From contig NZ_CP012640.2 in assembly GCF_001412595.2 (NCBI RefSeq), positions 5,146,001 through 5,210,000 on the forward strand: a stretch of 64,000 bases of DNA, written 5' to 3'. Shown piece after piece: positions 51,804 to 60,710 of this stretch. Under the pieces are notes generated by a model. The model did no database searches. It saw nothing but the letters and a program-made list of their open reading frames with translations, and had not been told where the DNA came from. The translations under genes and the position numbers were made by a program. How positions within the stretch are numbered: position 1 is the first letter of the stretch; each line of letters opens with the position of its first letter. This DNA is from Massilia sp. WG5 (GTDB taxonomy: Bacteria; Pseudomonadota; Gammaproteobacteria; Burkholderiales; Burkholderiaceae_D).

Positions 51804-52472
51804 CTTCAGCAGGGCTTCCGCACCCGCCTCCGACGAGGCCGGATTCTGGCCCGTCACCAGCTTGCCGTCGGTGACGACGTAGGACTGCCAGTCCGCACCC
51901 TTCGAATACTGACCGCCGTTGGCCTTCAGCATGTCCTCGACCAGGAAGGGCACGACCTTGGTCAGGCCGACCGCCTCTTCTTCCGTGTTCGTGAAGCCGG
52001 TCACCTTCCGGCCCTCGACCAGGGCCTTGCCGTCCGCGCCTTTCACGTGGCGCAGCACGCCAGGCGCGTGGCAGACCGCGGCCACCGGCTTGTCGGCGGC
52101 GGCCATCGCTTCGATCAGGGCGATCGAGTGGCGGTCTTCGGCCAGGTCCCACAGCGGACCGTGGCCGCCAGGATAGAACACGGCGTCGAAGTCTTCCGCT
52201 TTGACCTCGGACAGCTTGCCGGTCGAGGCCAGCACGGCCTGGGCCGCCGGATCCGCCTTGAAGCGGCGGGTGGCGTCGGTTTGCGCATCCGGCGCATCGC
52301 TTTTCGGATCCAGCGGCGGCTGGCCGCCGGCCGGCGAGACCACGGTGATGCTGGCGCCCGCATCCTTCAGTACATAGTAGGGCGCGGCGAATTCCTCCAG
52401 CCAGAAGCCGGTTTTCTTGCCGGTGTCGCCGAGCTGGTCGTGGGAAGTCAGTACCATCAGAATCTTTTTCAT
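51792..52472 (-). CDS. DJ-1/PfpI family protein (type 1 glutamine amidotransferase-like)
   Basis: The 226-residue protein has the nucleophile elbow AAVCHAPGVL with Cys134 and the YPGGHGPLWDL segment of DJ-1/PfpI proteins. Close relatives are glyoxalase III or stress-related deglycase-like enzymes; exact activity cannot be read. It is 37 bases downstream of a CurA-type reductase on the same strand, and the TetR regulator upstream may control both. It overlaps the end of the permease gene. Confidence 0.9.
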   Translation of the reverse strand: MKKILMVLTSHDQLGDTGKKTGFWLEEFAAPYYVLKDAGASITVVSPAGGQPPLDPKSDAPDAQTDATRRFKADPAAQAVLASTGKLSEVKAEDFDAVFYPGGHGPLWDLAEDRHSIALIEAMAAADKPVAAVCHAPGVLRHVKGADGKALVEGRKVTGFTNTEEEAVGLTKVVPFLVEDMLKANGGQYSKGADWQSYVVTDGKLVTGQNPASSEAGAEALLKLLA

Positions 52473-52509
52473 GTCGCTTTCCTTCAGTAGTGGTGAGAGT
52501 TAAAACGCG

Positions 52510-53544
52510 TCAGTCTTGCGCCACGCGAACGACGAGCTTGCCGAAGTTCTTGCCTTCGAGGAGGCCGCGGAATGCTTGCGGGGCGTTTTCCAGGCCGTCG
52601 ACGATGTCTTCGCGGAATTTGATTTTTCCTTGCTGGAGCCACTCGTTCATCTGCGCGAAGAATTCGCCGTAGCGGTGGCCATAGTCGTCGAAGATGATGA
52701 AGCCCTGCATCCTGATCCGCTTGGTGAGGATGGTGCGCGCCAGCAAACCGAGGCGGTCCGGACCGGCGGGCAGGGCGGTGGCGTTGTAATCGGCGATCAG
52801 GCCGCATACGGGGATGCGGGCCTTGGTATTCAGCAGGGGCAGAACGGCATCGAATACGGCGCCGCCCACGTTCTCGAAGTAGACGTCGATGCCGTCCGGG
52901 CAAGCCGCCTTCAGCTGCTGGGCGAAATCCGGCGCGCGGTGGTCGATGCAGGCGTCGAAACCGAGTTCGTCGACCACGTAGCGGCATTTGTCGGCGCCGC
53001 CGGCGATGCCGACCGTGCGTGCGCCCTTGATTTTTGCGATCTGCCCGACCAGCGAACCGACCGCGCCGCTGGCGGCGGCCACCACCACGGTCTCGCCGGC
53101 TTTCGGCTGGCCGATGTCGAGCAAGCCCATGTAGGCCGTGAAGCCGGGCATGCCCAGCACGCCAAGCGCGCGCGAGGACTGGGCCACGTCGCCGCCCAGC
53201 TTGTTGAGGCCCGCGCCGTCGGACAGCGCATAGTCTTGCCAGCCACTATAGCCGAGCACCAGTTGACCGACCGGGAAATCCGGGTTGCGCGAGGCCTCGA
53301 CCCGTGAAACGGTGCCACCCACCATCACGGCGCCGATCTCGACCGGCGCGGCATACGACGGCGCATCGCTGATGCGGCCGCGCATATAGGGATCGAGCGA
53401 CAGGAAGAGCGTGCGCAGCAGCACCTGCCCGTCCTGAGGCTGCGGCACCGCCTCTTCGACCATGCGGAATGTGTTGTCATCGGGGGCGCCGTGCGGTCGC
53501 TGCTGCAGCACGATGCGCCGGTTACGGTTGCGATCCTGGCTCAT
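52510..53544 (-). CDS. NADP-dependent oxidoreductase, CurA/MDR family
   Basis: The 344-residue zinc-independent medium-chain reductase has YMRGRIS, GYSGWQDYAL, the AASGAVGSLVGQIAKIKG nucleotide-binding loop and YFENVGG typical of CurA/leukotriene-B4-dehydrogenase-like enzymes. It reduces activated double bonds using NADPH; the natural substrate is unknown. An operator-like palindrome TAGAC-N5-GTCTA lies at 53579-53593, 35 bases before its start, matching one next to the divergent-neighbour TetR gene. Confidence 0.92.
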   Translation of the reverse strand: MSQDRNRNRRIVLQQRPHGAPDDNTFRMVEEAVPQPQDGQVLLRTLFLSLDPYMRGRISDAPSYAAPVEIGAVMVGGTVSRVEASRNPDFPVGQLVLGYSGWQDYALSDGAGLNKLGGDVAQSSRALGVLGMPGFTAYMGLLDIGQPKAGETVVVAAASGAVGSLVGQIAKIKGARTVGIAGGADKCRYVVDELGFDACIDHRAPDFAQQLKAACPDGIDVYFENVGGAVFDAVLPLLNTKARIPVCGLIADYNATALPAGPDRLGLLARTILTKRIRMQGFIIFDDYGHRYGEFFAQMNEWLQQGKIKFREDIVDGLENAPQAFRGLLEGKNFGKLVVRVAQD

Positions 53545-53578
53545 GTCGATTCCTTTGCAATAATTGCCATGCGTCTAT

Positions 53579-53593
53579 TAGACTGGTCGTCTA
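53579..53593. promoter_or_regulatory. TetR-type operator, copy 1 (upstream of reductase)
   Basis: TAGAC-tggtc-GTCTA is an inverted repeat within TTAGACTGGTCGTCTAGAA. A near-identical site lies before the TetR gene at 54247-54261. The pair points to repression of the reductase operon by the neighbouring regulator. Confidence 0.78.
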
Positions 53594-53634
53594 GAATGTT
53601 TTCAAAAAAATGGCGGCGCGCAGGCCGCCATGCC

Positions 53635-54225
53635 TCAGTTTGCCGGCTCCAGCATGGACCGGGTGGCGCGCATCGCGTTCTCCAGTGCGCTCGGTTCGCG
53701 TCGCAGCTTGCTCAGCAGGGCAGCGCCCAGCCACATTTCATACAGGGCCAGGGCGGTCTGCGTCGGCGCCATGCCAGGACGAACCGAGCCGTCCGCGATG
53801 CCTTCTTCGACGCAGCCGGCCAACCGGTCCACGATCCGGTTGGTGCCGTGCAGTAAGACTTCGCGCATCGCTTCCGACATGTCGGCGACCTCGCCGCTCA
53901 ATTTAACCACCAGGCATTTGCTGCCGGCGCAGGCATCGTCGCCCAGCACCAGCCAGCTGTCCCAGTAGCGCATCAGGCGCGCAAAGCCGGTGCCGTCGGC
54001 GCCAAGCATACCGTCGAGCTCGGCCAGGTAGTTCTCGACATAATCCTCGAGCATGGCCTTGCCGAACAGTTCCTTCGACTTGAAGTAATGATAAAACGAG
54101 CCCTTGGGCACCCCGGCGTTGCCCAGGATCTCGTTCAGGCCGACGGCCGAGTAGCCCTTGCGGACAATGATCTCGCGGCCGGTGCGCAGGATATGCTGGC
54201 GCACGCTTTGCTGTTCGGTGTTCAT
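53635..54225 (-). CDS. TetR/AcrR family transcriptional regulator
   Basis: The 196-residue protein has the TetR helix-turn-helix at the N-terminus (GYSAVGLNEILGNAGVPKGS then FYHYFKSKE) and a variable ligand-binding C-terminal domain with Cys residues (DDACAGSKCLVV). The ATG at 54225 gives the usual N-terminus; 54276 is an upstream in-frame start overlapping the operator. It probably represses itself and the adjacent reductase/DJ-1 genes. A thiol- or electrophile-responsive ligand is possible given the target enzymes, but that is inference. Confidence 0.9.
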   Translation of the reverse strand: MNTEQQSVRQHILRTGREIIVRKGYSAVGLNEILGNAGVPKGSFYHYFKSKELFGKAMLEDYVENYLAELDGMLGADGTGFARLMRYWDSWLVLGDDACAGSKCLVVKLSGEVADMSEAMREVLLHGTNRIVDRLAGCVEEGIADGSVRPGMAPTQTALALYEMWLGAALLSKLRREPSALENAMRATRSMLEPAN

Positions 54226-54246
54226 GAGACTTATCTTAGCACCAAT

Positions 54247-54261
54247 TAGACCAGTCGTCTT
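54247..54261. promoter_or_regulatory. TetR-type operator, copy 2 (autoregulatory)
   Basis: TAGAC-cagtc-GTCTT stands 21 bases before the TetR gene start and matches 53579-53593 in arms and flanks (TTAGAC...GTCGTCT.GAA). It likely mediates autorepression. Confidence 0.75.
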
Positions 54262-54338
54262 GAAACGTGCTGTCATCTACTTGTCACATTGCAAATCTAT
54301 ACTCCCCGCATCCCAATCCCGATCCCGACCGCTTCTTC

Positions 54339-55910
54339 ATGCGCCTCGCCAAGCTCCAGACCGGTACCAAGATCTTCGGCGCTTTCGCCGTGGTCTCTCT
54401 TTCCATCGTCCTGATCGCCGGCGTCGCGCTGTGGCGCATGCAGTCCGCCGACGCCATCACGCGCGACCTGGTCGACAACAAGCTCGCGCGGCAGCAACTG
54501 ACTTCCGAACTGCTGGGCCTGGCCCGCCTGAACGGCGTGCGCACCGTCTCGATCGCGCGCAGCGACAGCCTGGAGCTTGGCGATTATTTCCAGGCCCAGC
54601 TCGCGCAAGGCGAAAAGGAGGCGGCCGCGCTCGAGGCGCGCCTCGGCAAACTGGCGCCGAACCCGGCCGAACAGCAGCTTGCGCTGGAGGCTGCCCAGCG
54701 CAAGGCCGCCTGGCTGGCCGTGCGCGGACAGGTCTTCCAGGCCAAGGAGCTGGGCAAGACCCAGGAAGTCGAGCAGCTGGCCGGCACCACGCTGGCCGCT
54801 GCCTTCGATGCCTACACCAAGGCGCTCGAGGCGCTGCTGGCTTCCCAGACCCGCCAGGCGCACGAGATCGCCACCGCGTCCGCCGCGGCCTCCGTGTCCA
54901 GCCGCGCACTGCTGCTCGGTGCGGGCGGCATCGCATTGCTGCTCGGCGCCGCCGCCGGCTGGCTGCTGACCCGCGGCATCGTCGGCCCGCTGCAGGATGC
55001 GGTGCGCCTGGCCGAGCGGGTCGCGCAGGGCGACCTCAGCGCCAGCATCGCGCACGCGCGCGGCGACGAAATCGGCCGCCTGTTCGACGCCCTCAACCAC
55101 ATGACGGGCGGCGTCTCCGCCACCGTCGTGAAAGTGCTGGACAGCGCACGCATGATCGATCGCGCCTCGGCCGAGATCGCCGAGGGCAACCGCGACCTGT
55201 CGCGCCGCACCGAGCACCAGGCCGGCAGCCTGCATGCGACCGTGCGCTCGATGGTCGAGCTGACCGAGGCGGTCAAGCAGAACCACGTCAACGCCCACGA
55301 CGCCAACGAACTGGCGCTGGCGGCATCCGGCGTCGCCAGGGAAGGGGCGAGCGCGGTTGGCCAGATGGTCGAGCGCATGGAGACGATCCGCCTGTCGGCA
55401 GCGAAGATCGGCGACATCACGGCCATGATCGACGGCATCGCCTTCCAGACGAATATCCTGGCCTTGAACGCGGCGGTGGAGGCGGCGCGCGCCGGCGCCG
55501 AAGGCCGCGGCTTCGCGGTGGTGGCGAACGAGGTACGCAACCTGGCCCAGCATTCGGCCGCGGCGGCCCGCGAGATCAAGACCCTGGTCGAAGAATCGAC
55601 CGGCGCCATCGAATCCGGCGCCGGCATCGCCGGCGCGGCCGGCGGCACGATGCGCCAGATCCTGGACCGCGTGCAGCAGGTGGCCGACCTGCTGGCTGCG
55701 ATCGACAGCGCCAGCTCGGAACAGGCCGACGGCATCGCCCAGGTGCGCCGCGCGATCGCCGAGATGGACCAGGCGACCCAGCAGAACGCCGCCATGGTCG
55801 AGCAGGCCGCCGCCGCCGCCGAAACCATGCGGACGCAGGCCGAACAGCTGACCGGCGTGGTCGCGACGTTCAAGGTGCGCGAGCAGGGCAGGCTGGCGCT
55901 GCCGGCCTGA
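54339..55910 (+). CDS. Methyl-accepting chemotaxis protein
   Basis: The 523-residue transmembrane receptor has two membrane helices (about 13-33 and 192-215) around a periplasmic four-helix-bundle sensor (about 35-190). A HAMP domain follows (about 215-270), then a long cytoplasmic signalling domain. The conserved hairpin tip ([37 protein letters not shown]) is intact. It couples a ligand to CheA/CheW. The ATG at 54339 ([13 protein letters not shown]) is the usual N-terminus; 54267 is too early. No CheW-binding pentapeptide is visible at the C-terminus. Ligand unknown. Confidence 0.93.
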   Translation: MRLAKLQTGTKIFGAFAVVSLSIVLIAGVALWRMQSADAITRDLVDNKLARQQLTSELLGLARLNGVRTVSIARSDSLELGDYFQAQLAQGEKEAAALEARLGKLAPNPAEQQLALEAAQRKAAWLAVRGQVFQAKELGKTQEVEQLAGTTLAAAFDAYTKALEALLASQTRQAHEIATASAAASVSSRALLLGAGGIALLLGAAAGWLLTRGIVGPLQDAVRLAERVAQGDLSASIAHARGDEIGRLFDALNHMTGGVSATVVKVLDSARMIDRASAEIAEGNRDLSRRTEHQAGSLHATVRSMVELTEAVKQNHVNAHDANELALAASGVAREGASAVGQMVERMETIRLSAAKIGDITAMIDGIAFQTNILALNAAVEAARAGAEGRGFAVVANEVRNLAQHSAAAAREIKTLVEESTGAIESGAGIAGAAGGTMRQILDRVQQVADLLAAIDSASSEQADGIAQVRRAIAEMDQATQQNAAMVEQAAAAAETMRTQAEQLTGVVATFKVREQGRLALPA

Positions 55911-55915
55911 GACCC

Positions 55916-57100
55916 TCAGACCGCGGCCAGCGCCCGCGCCAGGTCGGCGCGCTGGTCGTCGATGTGCTCGATGCCGACCGACAGCCGGATCAGCCCGTCG
56001 CCGATGCCCAGCGCCGCCCGTTGTTCGGGCGGGATGGTGGCATGGGTCATGATGGCCGGGTGCTCGATCAGGCTCTCCACGCCGCCCAGGCTCTCGGCCA
56101 GGGTGAAGATCTCGCAGTGCTCCAGGAAGCGGCGCGCGCCGGCAAGGTCGGTGTCGAGGTCGACCGAGATGATGCCGCCGTAGCCGTGCATCTGGCGCCG
56201 CGCCAGCTCGTGCTGCGGGTGCGAAGCCAGGCCGGGGTAGAACACCCTGCTGACCTTGCGCTGCCCCTCCAGCCAGTGCGCCAGTTCCATGGCGTTGGAC
56301 GAGCTGCGTTCGACGCGCAGCGCCAGGGTCTTGATCCCGCGTAGCACCAGGAAGCTGTCGAAGGGCCCCTGGATCGCGCCGACCGCGTTCTGGATGAAAG
56401 CGAGGCGCTCGCGCAAGGACTGGTGGCGCGGCTCGGTGCCGACCACCGCCACCCCGCCGATCACGTCCGAATGGCCGTTCATGTACTTGGTGGTCGAGTG
56501 CACCACGATGTCGATGCCTTGCTCCAGCGGGCGCTGGACGATCGGGCTGGCGAAGGTGTTGTCGCACACGCTGAGGACGTGCCGCTGCCGGCACAGTGCG
56601 GCGATGGCGTGCAGGTCGGCCAGCTTCAGCATCGGATTGGTCGGCGTCTCGACCCACACCATCTTCGTGTCCGGGCGCAGGGCATTGGCCAGCGCCAGCG
56701 GGTCGGCCAGGTCGACATAGCTGAACTCGAGTCCGGCGCTGTGGCGCCGCACGCGCTCGAACAGGCGGTAGGTGCCGCCGTACATGTCGTCGCCGGCAAC
56801 GATGTGCGAGCCGGCCGGCAGCAGTTCCAGCACTGCCGAAATCGCCGCCAGGCCGGAGGCGAAGGCGAAGGCCGCGCTGCCGCTTTCGATGTCGGCCACG
56901 CAGCGCTCCAGCGCCCAGCGGGTCGGGTTGTGCGAGCGGCCGTAGTCCAGGCCCTTGTGCACCCCCGGGCTCTCCTGGGCAAAGGTCGAGGTCGCGTAAA
57001 TCGGCGGCATCACGGCGCCGGTCGCGGGGTCGGGCGCCTGGCCGCCGTGGATCACGCGGGTGGCCAGGTGGCGCTTGGTGTCGTCGTTCATGTCACTCAT
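55916..57100 (-). CDS. PLP-dependent trans-sulfuration enzyme (cystathionine gamma-lyase/synthase type)
   Basis: The 394-residue PLP enzyme has the YGRSHNPTRWALE, FASGLAAISA, ETPTNPMLKLADL and HSTTKYMNGHSDVIGG motifs, with the Schiff-base Lys in STTKY. This is the Cys/Met metabolism family (MetB, MetC, CGL). The adjacent cystathionine beta-synthase gene suggests cystathionine gamma-lyase acting in reverse trans-sulfuration, from homocysteine to cysteine. MetB activity cannot be excluded. It follows the synthase gene by one base on the same strand. Confidence 0.92.
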   Translation of the reverse strand: MSDMNDDTKRHLATRVIHGGQAPDPATGAVMPPIYATSTFAQESPGVHKGLDYGRSHNPTRWALERCVADIESGSAAFAFASGLAAISAVLELLPAGSHIVAGDDMYGGTYRLFERVRRHSAGLEFSYVDLADPLALANALRPDTKMVWVETPTNPMLKLADLHAIAALCRQRHVLSVCDNTFASPIVQRPLEQGIDIVVHSTTKYMNGHSDVIGGVAVVGTEPRHQSLRERLAFIQNAVGAIQGPFDSFLVLRGIKTLALRVERSSSNAMELAHWLEGQRKVSRVFYPGLASHPQHELARRQMHGYGGIISVDLDTDLAGARRFLEHCEIFTLAESLGGVESLIEHPAIMTHATIPPEQRAALGIGDGLIRLSVGIEHIDDQRADLARALAAV

Positions 57101-57101
57101 C

Positions 57102-58486
57102 TCAGCTCAAGGTGCGGCGCAGGTGGTTGAGGAGGTCGAAGCGGGTGATCAGGCCGTAGAAATGGCCGCCTTCCATGATCACGGCGGTCAGGCCGCGATC
57201 GAGGATGTCACGCAGTTGCTGCATGCCGGCCGAAGGCGGCAGGGTCTGCAGCTCGGAGGTCATGGTGCCTGATACCGGCGCCTGGAAGTGCGCGCGTTCG
57301 CCGGTGACGTGCAGGAGCAGGTCGGACTCGTCGATCAGGCCGACCAGCCGGCCCTCGTCGATCACCGGCAGCTGGGCCAGGTCGCTGCTCCGCATGCGGT
57401 TGAAGGCGGTCAGCAGGGTGTCGGTCGGGGACACGGTGACGACTTCGCCATCGTCGAAGCGGCGGCCGATCAGGTCGCGCAGGTCGCCCGTACGCGGCCG
57501 GTGCAGCAGGCCCTGGTCGACCATCCAGCCGTCGCTGTAGACCTTGGTGAGGTAGCGGGTGCCGGTGTCGCAGACGAAGGTGAGCACGCGCTTCGGACTG
57601 CTCTGTTCGCGGCAGTAGCGCAGGGCGGCGGCCAGCAGGGTGCCGGTCGAGGAGCCGGCCAGCAGGCCCTCCTGGCGCAGCAGGGCGCGCGCGGTGGTGA
57701 AGCTTTCCTCGTCGCCGATGGAATAGGCGCGGCGCACCCGCGACAGGTCCGCGATCGCCGGGATGAAATCCTCGCCGATGCCTTCGACCGCCCACGAGCC
57801 CGACACCTTGGCCACGTGGCCGGTGCGTACGTACTCGGCCAGGATCGAGCCGACCGGATCGGCCAGCACGAATTCCAGCCCCGGCTGCACCTTCTCGAAA
57901 TAGCGCGACAGGCGGTCAGGGTGCCGGACGAGCCGACCCCGACCACGATCGCATCCACTTCGTGCTTCATCTGCTCCCAGATCTCGGGGCCGGTGGTGGT
58001 CTCGTGGGCCAGGGGGTTGGCCGGGTTGTTGAACTGGTCGGCGAACCAGGCGCCGGGAATGTCGCGGGCCAGGCGCGCCGCATAGTCCTGGTAATACTCG
58101 GGGTGGCCCTTGCCGACGTCGGAGCGGGTCAGGTGGATCTCGGCGCCGAGGGCCTTCAGGTGCAGCACCTTCTCGGCCGCCATCTTGTCCGGCACCACCA
58201 GCACCACCCGGTAGCCCTTGATGCGGGCCACCAGGGCCAGGCCCAGGCCGGTATTCCCGGCGGTCGCCTCCACCACCGTGCCGCCGGGCTGCAGGCGGCC
58301 GTCCTTCTCGGCGGCTTCGATCATGGCGCGGCCGATGCGGTCCTTGATGGAGCCGCCGGGATTCTGGGATTCGAGCTTGAGGAAGAGCTGGCAGGGACCG
58401 GTGTCCATGCGGGTGACCTCGACCAGCGGGGTATTGCCGATCAGCGAAAACAGGGCAGCTTGCGACGCGGGTTGCGCGGTTTCCAT
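57102..58486 (-). pseudogene. Cystathionine beta-synthase, frameshifted
   Basis: The N-terminal half reads METAQPASQAALFSLIGNTP and includes the PLP-Lys motif GGSIKDR, then continues to GSSGTLT. There the frame breaks. The next frame gives LSRYFEKVQPGLEFVLADPV and a complete C-terminus with a CBS-domain pair (TLLTAFNRMRSSDLAQLPVI, MEGGHFYGLITRFDLL). One missing base in a G/C run near 57912-57915 (GGCGG where GGCCGG is expected) restores a single 461-residue enzyme of normal length. Either the gene is inactive, or the base is a sequencing or assembly error. It would pair with the following gamma-lyase. Confidence 0.85.
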
Positions 58487-58582
58487 ATTGCCTCCAGGGG
58501 CGGCCAGGCCGTCGAAAAAAAGACGAGCATAGGACGCTTCGCGGCGTCCCGGCTTGGGGCAGATTAACTCTTTTGGGGAAAG

Positions 58583-60217
58583 TCAGGCGCCGGATTTCAG
58601 GCGCCGCCACAGCGTCGTGCGGCTGATGCCGAGGTGGCGCGCGGCGGCCTCGCGCTGGCCCTCGAAGCGGGCCAGCACCTCGGCCACGCTCTCCGTCGGC
58701 GCCGCCGGCGAGGGCAGGGCGGCTGCCGGGGCGGGGGCGGCGACGGGCGCGCCCCGGCCCAGCTCCGGCGCCACCGCCAGCAGGAAGGCCGGGGTCAGGG
58801 CCTGCAGCGGCTCGGCGGCCAGGAACAGCGCCAGCCGTTCCATCAGGTTGCGCAGCTCGCGCACATTGCCGGGCCAGGCATAGGCTTGCAGGAGCGGCGC
58901 GCAGGCCGCGATCTCGGCGGCGAGATTCGGGTGCGGACGGGCGTCGAGCGCCGCCATCGCATTCTTCAGTGACCATTCGGCCAGCGGGGCGATGTCCTCG
59001 CGCCGTTCGGCCAGCCTCGGCAGCACCAGGCGCAGCACCGCCAGGCGATAGAACAGGTCGGCGCGGAAGCGTCCCTCGCGCACGCGGGCGTCGAGGTCGC
59101 AGTGGGTGGCGCTGATCACGCGCACCTCGATCGGCACCGGACGCGTGCCGCCGACCCGCATCACCTCGCGCTCTTCCAGCACGCGCAGCAGGCGGGTCTG
59201 CAGGGCCAGCGGCATTTCGCCGATCTCGTCCAGGAACAGGGTGCCGCCGTTGGCCGCCTCGAACAGGCCGGCGTGGCCGCCGCGGCGTGCGCCTGTGAAG
59301 GCGCCTTCCTCGTGGCCGAACAGTTCGGATTCCAGCAGCGACTCGGCGATCGCGCCGCAGTTCACGGCGATGAAGGGCCGCAGGGCGGAGCGCCGCGGAC
59401 CTTCGCGGTGGATGGCCTGGGCCACCAGTTCCTTGCCGCTGCCGGTCTCGCCCTGGATCAGGACGGTGGCCGGCGAACGCGCATACAGCACCACGGTCTG
59501 GCGCAGCCTTTCCATCGCCGCGGACTCGCCGCGCAGGTCGTTCAGGCCGCGCCGCGCCCGGCGGCTGTCGGCAGCGGCCGGGCGCTTCAGGCGGGCGTTT
59601 TCCAGGCGCGTCAGGCGCGCCATCTCGAGCGCGTCGTCGAAGGCCTGGCGGATCGAGGCGGCCGAATACACGAACACCGCCTTCAGCCCGGCCTCCTCGG
59701 CCAGGTCGGTGATCAGGCCGGCGCCGACGATCACCTCGATGCCGGCCGCCTTCAGCTCCTCGATGGCGTCGCGCGCATCCTCCTCGGTCACGTAGGTGCG
59801 CTGGGCGATCGCCAGGCCGAAGGTGGCGGTGAAGTCGGCCAGTTCCGGCATCGGCTGCTGGTAGCTGATCACGGCGATCTTCGGCGACAACCGGCGCGCC
59901 CGCGCCAGCGCCTGCATCAGGTCGGAGCCGCTGGCCTTCGCCACCACCACCGGCGCCGCCACGCGGCCCTTCAGGTAGGCGGCGTTGGAACCGGCCGAGA
60001 TCACGACGTCGCAGTGTTCCGTCGCCATGCGTTCGCGGATGTGGCGCGCGGCGTCGTCGAAGCCCAGGTGCAGCGGCTCGATCTGGGCCAGGTGGTCGTA
60101 TTCGAGGGTGATGTCGCGGAACAGGTCCGACAGGCGCGACACCGAAACGGTCCAGATCACGGGCTTGTCAACGCCGTCGTGGGCGCTGCTGCCTGGCATG
60201 CGGGTGGGATGACTCAT
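58583..60217 (-). CDS. prpR: Sigma-54-dependent regulator, PrpR type
   Basis: The 544-residue activator has an N-terminal PrpR_N sensor (about 15-195, with [17 protein letters not shown] and [13 protein letters not shown]). An AAA+ domain follows, with Walker A GETGSGKE, the GAFTGA loop that contacts sigma-54, and Walker [14 protein letters not shown]-terminal Fis-type helix-turn-helix ends it ([20 protein letters not shown]). PrpR proteins sense 2-methylcitrate and activate propionate catabolism. No prpBCD genes are nearby; the divergent partner is DUF485-actP. The ATG at 60217 begins MSHPTRMPG. Confidence 0.88.
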   Translation of the reverse strand: MSHPTRMPGSSAHDGVDKPVIWTVSVSRLSDLFRDITLEYDHLAQIEPLHLGFDDAARHIRERMATEHCDVVISAGSNAAYLKGRVAAPVVVAKASGSDLMQALARARRLSPKIAVISYQQPMPELADFTATFGLAIAQRTYVTEEDARDAIEELKAAGIEVIVGAGLITDLAEEAGLKAVFVYSAASIRQAFDDALEMARLTRLENARLKRPAAADSRRARRGLNDLRGESAAMERLRQTVVLYARSPATVLIQGETGSGKELVAQAIHREGPRRSALRPFIAVNCGAIAESLLESELFGHEEGAFTGARRGGHAGLFEAANGGTLFLDEIGEMPLALQTRLLRVLEEREVMRVGGTRPVPIEVRVISATHCDLDARVREGRFRADLFYRLAVLRLVLPRLAERREDIAPLAEWSLKNAMAALDARPHPNLAAEIAACAPLLQAYAWPGNVRELRNLMERLALFLAAEPLQALTPAFLLAVAPELGRGAPVAAPAPAAALPSPAAPTESVAEVLARFEGQREAAARHLGISRTTLWRRLKSGA

Positions 60218-60246
60218 GTTGCAAGTGTAACGCAATGTGCGGCCCT

Positions 60247-60263
60247 TGTTTCAGCCTGAAACA
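60247..60263. promoter_or_regulatory. Perfect palindrome between prpR and DUF485-actP
   Basis: TGTTTCA-gcc-TGAAACA is a perfect inverted repeat with a 3-base spacer. It lies 30 bases before the prpR start and about 90 before DUF485. Its position between the divergent units makes it a good operator candidate, probably for PrpR. Confidence 0.65.
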
Positions 60264-60353
60264 TCGAGGGCCGTAAGAATCGGGTAAGGACCGGCCCGTA
60301 GGATCGCCATCAGCCTGATTAAAAGGCATGACTAAAAAGTATTGGAGACAAAA

Positions 60354-60710
60354 GTGGACCAAGACGTTGTTCAACGGGTCAAGAGCGACCCGAATTACCA
60401 GAAGCTGGTCAGGACCCGCTCCCGCTACGGCTGGATGCTGACCTGGGCCATGATGATCGTGTATTACGGCTTCACGCTGCTGAATTCCTTCGATAAGGAA
60501 TTCATGGGTTCCCGGATCGGCGCCGGCGTGATGTCCTGGGGCGTGCCCCTGGGCCTGTTCGTGATCCTGTTCACGGTCGTGGTCACCGGCATCTACGTGC
60601 GCCGCGCCAACAGCGAATTCGACGCGCTGACCGACGCCATCCAGCGTAACGCCGCCGCCGGCGACAACGGTTCCGGCGCCGCCCCGACCAAGCAAAAGGT
60701 GCGCGCATGA
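60354..60710 (+). CDS. DUF485 membrane protein (YjcH-type)
   Basis: The 118-residue inner-membrane protein has two hydrophobic helices (about 30-50 and 65-88) and the [20 protein letters not shown] motif of DUF485. It is normally encoded before ActP-type acetate permeases and is thought to accompany them. The GTG at 60354 has GGAG six bases upstream; a TTG at 60342 is less likely. It overlaps actP by four bases (ATGA). Confidence 0.9.
   Translation: MDQDVVQRVKSDPNYQKLVRTRSRYGWMLTWAMMIVYYGFTLLNSFDKEFMGSRIGAGVMSWGVPLGLFVILFTVVVTGIYVRRANSEFDALTDAIQRNAAAGDNGSGAAPTKQKVRA

Noticed and set aside
60290..60310. Sigma-54 -24/-12 promoter for DUF485-actP
   Set aside because: The nearest GG and GC elements are 11 bases apart rather than 10 and the flanks do not fit TGGCAC-N5-TTGC.
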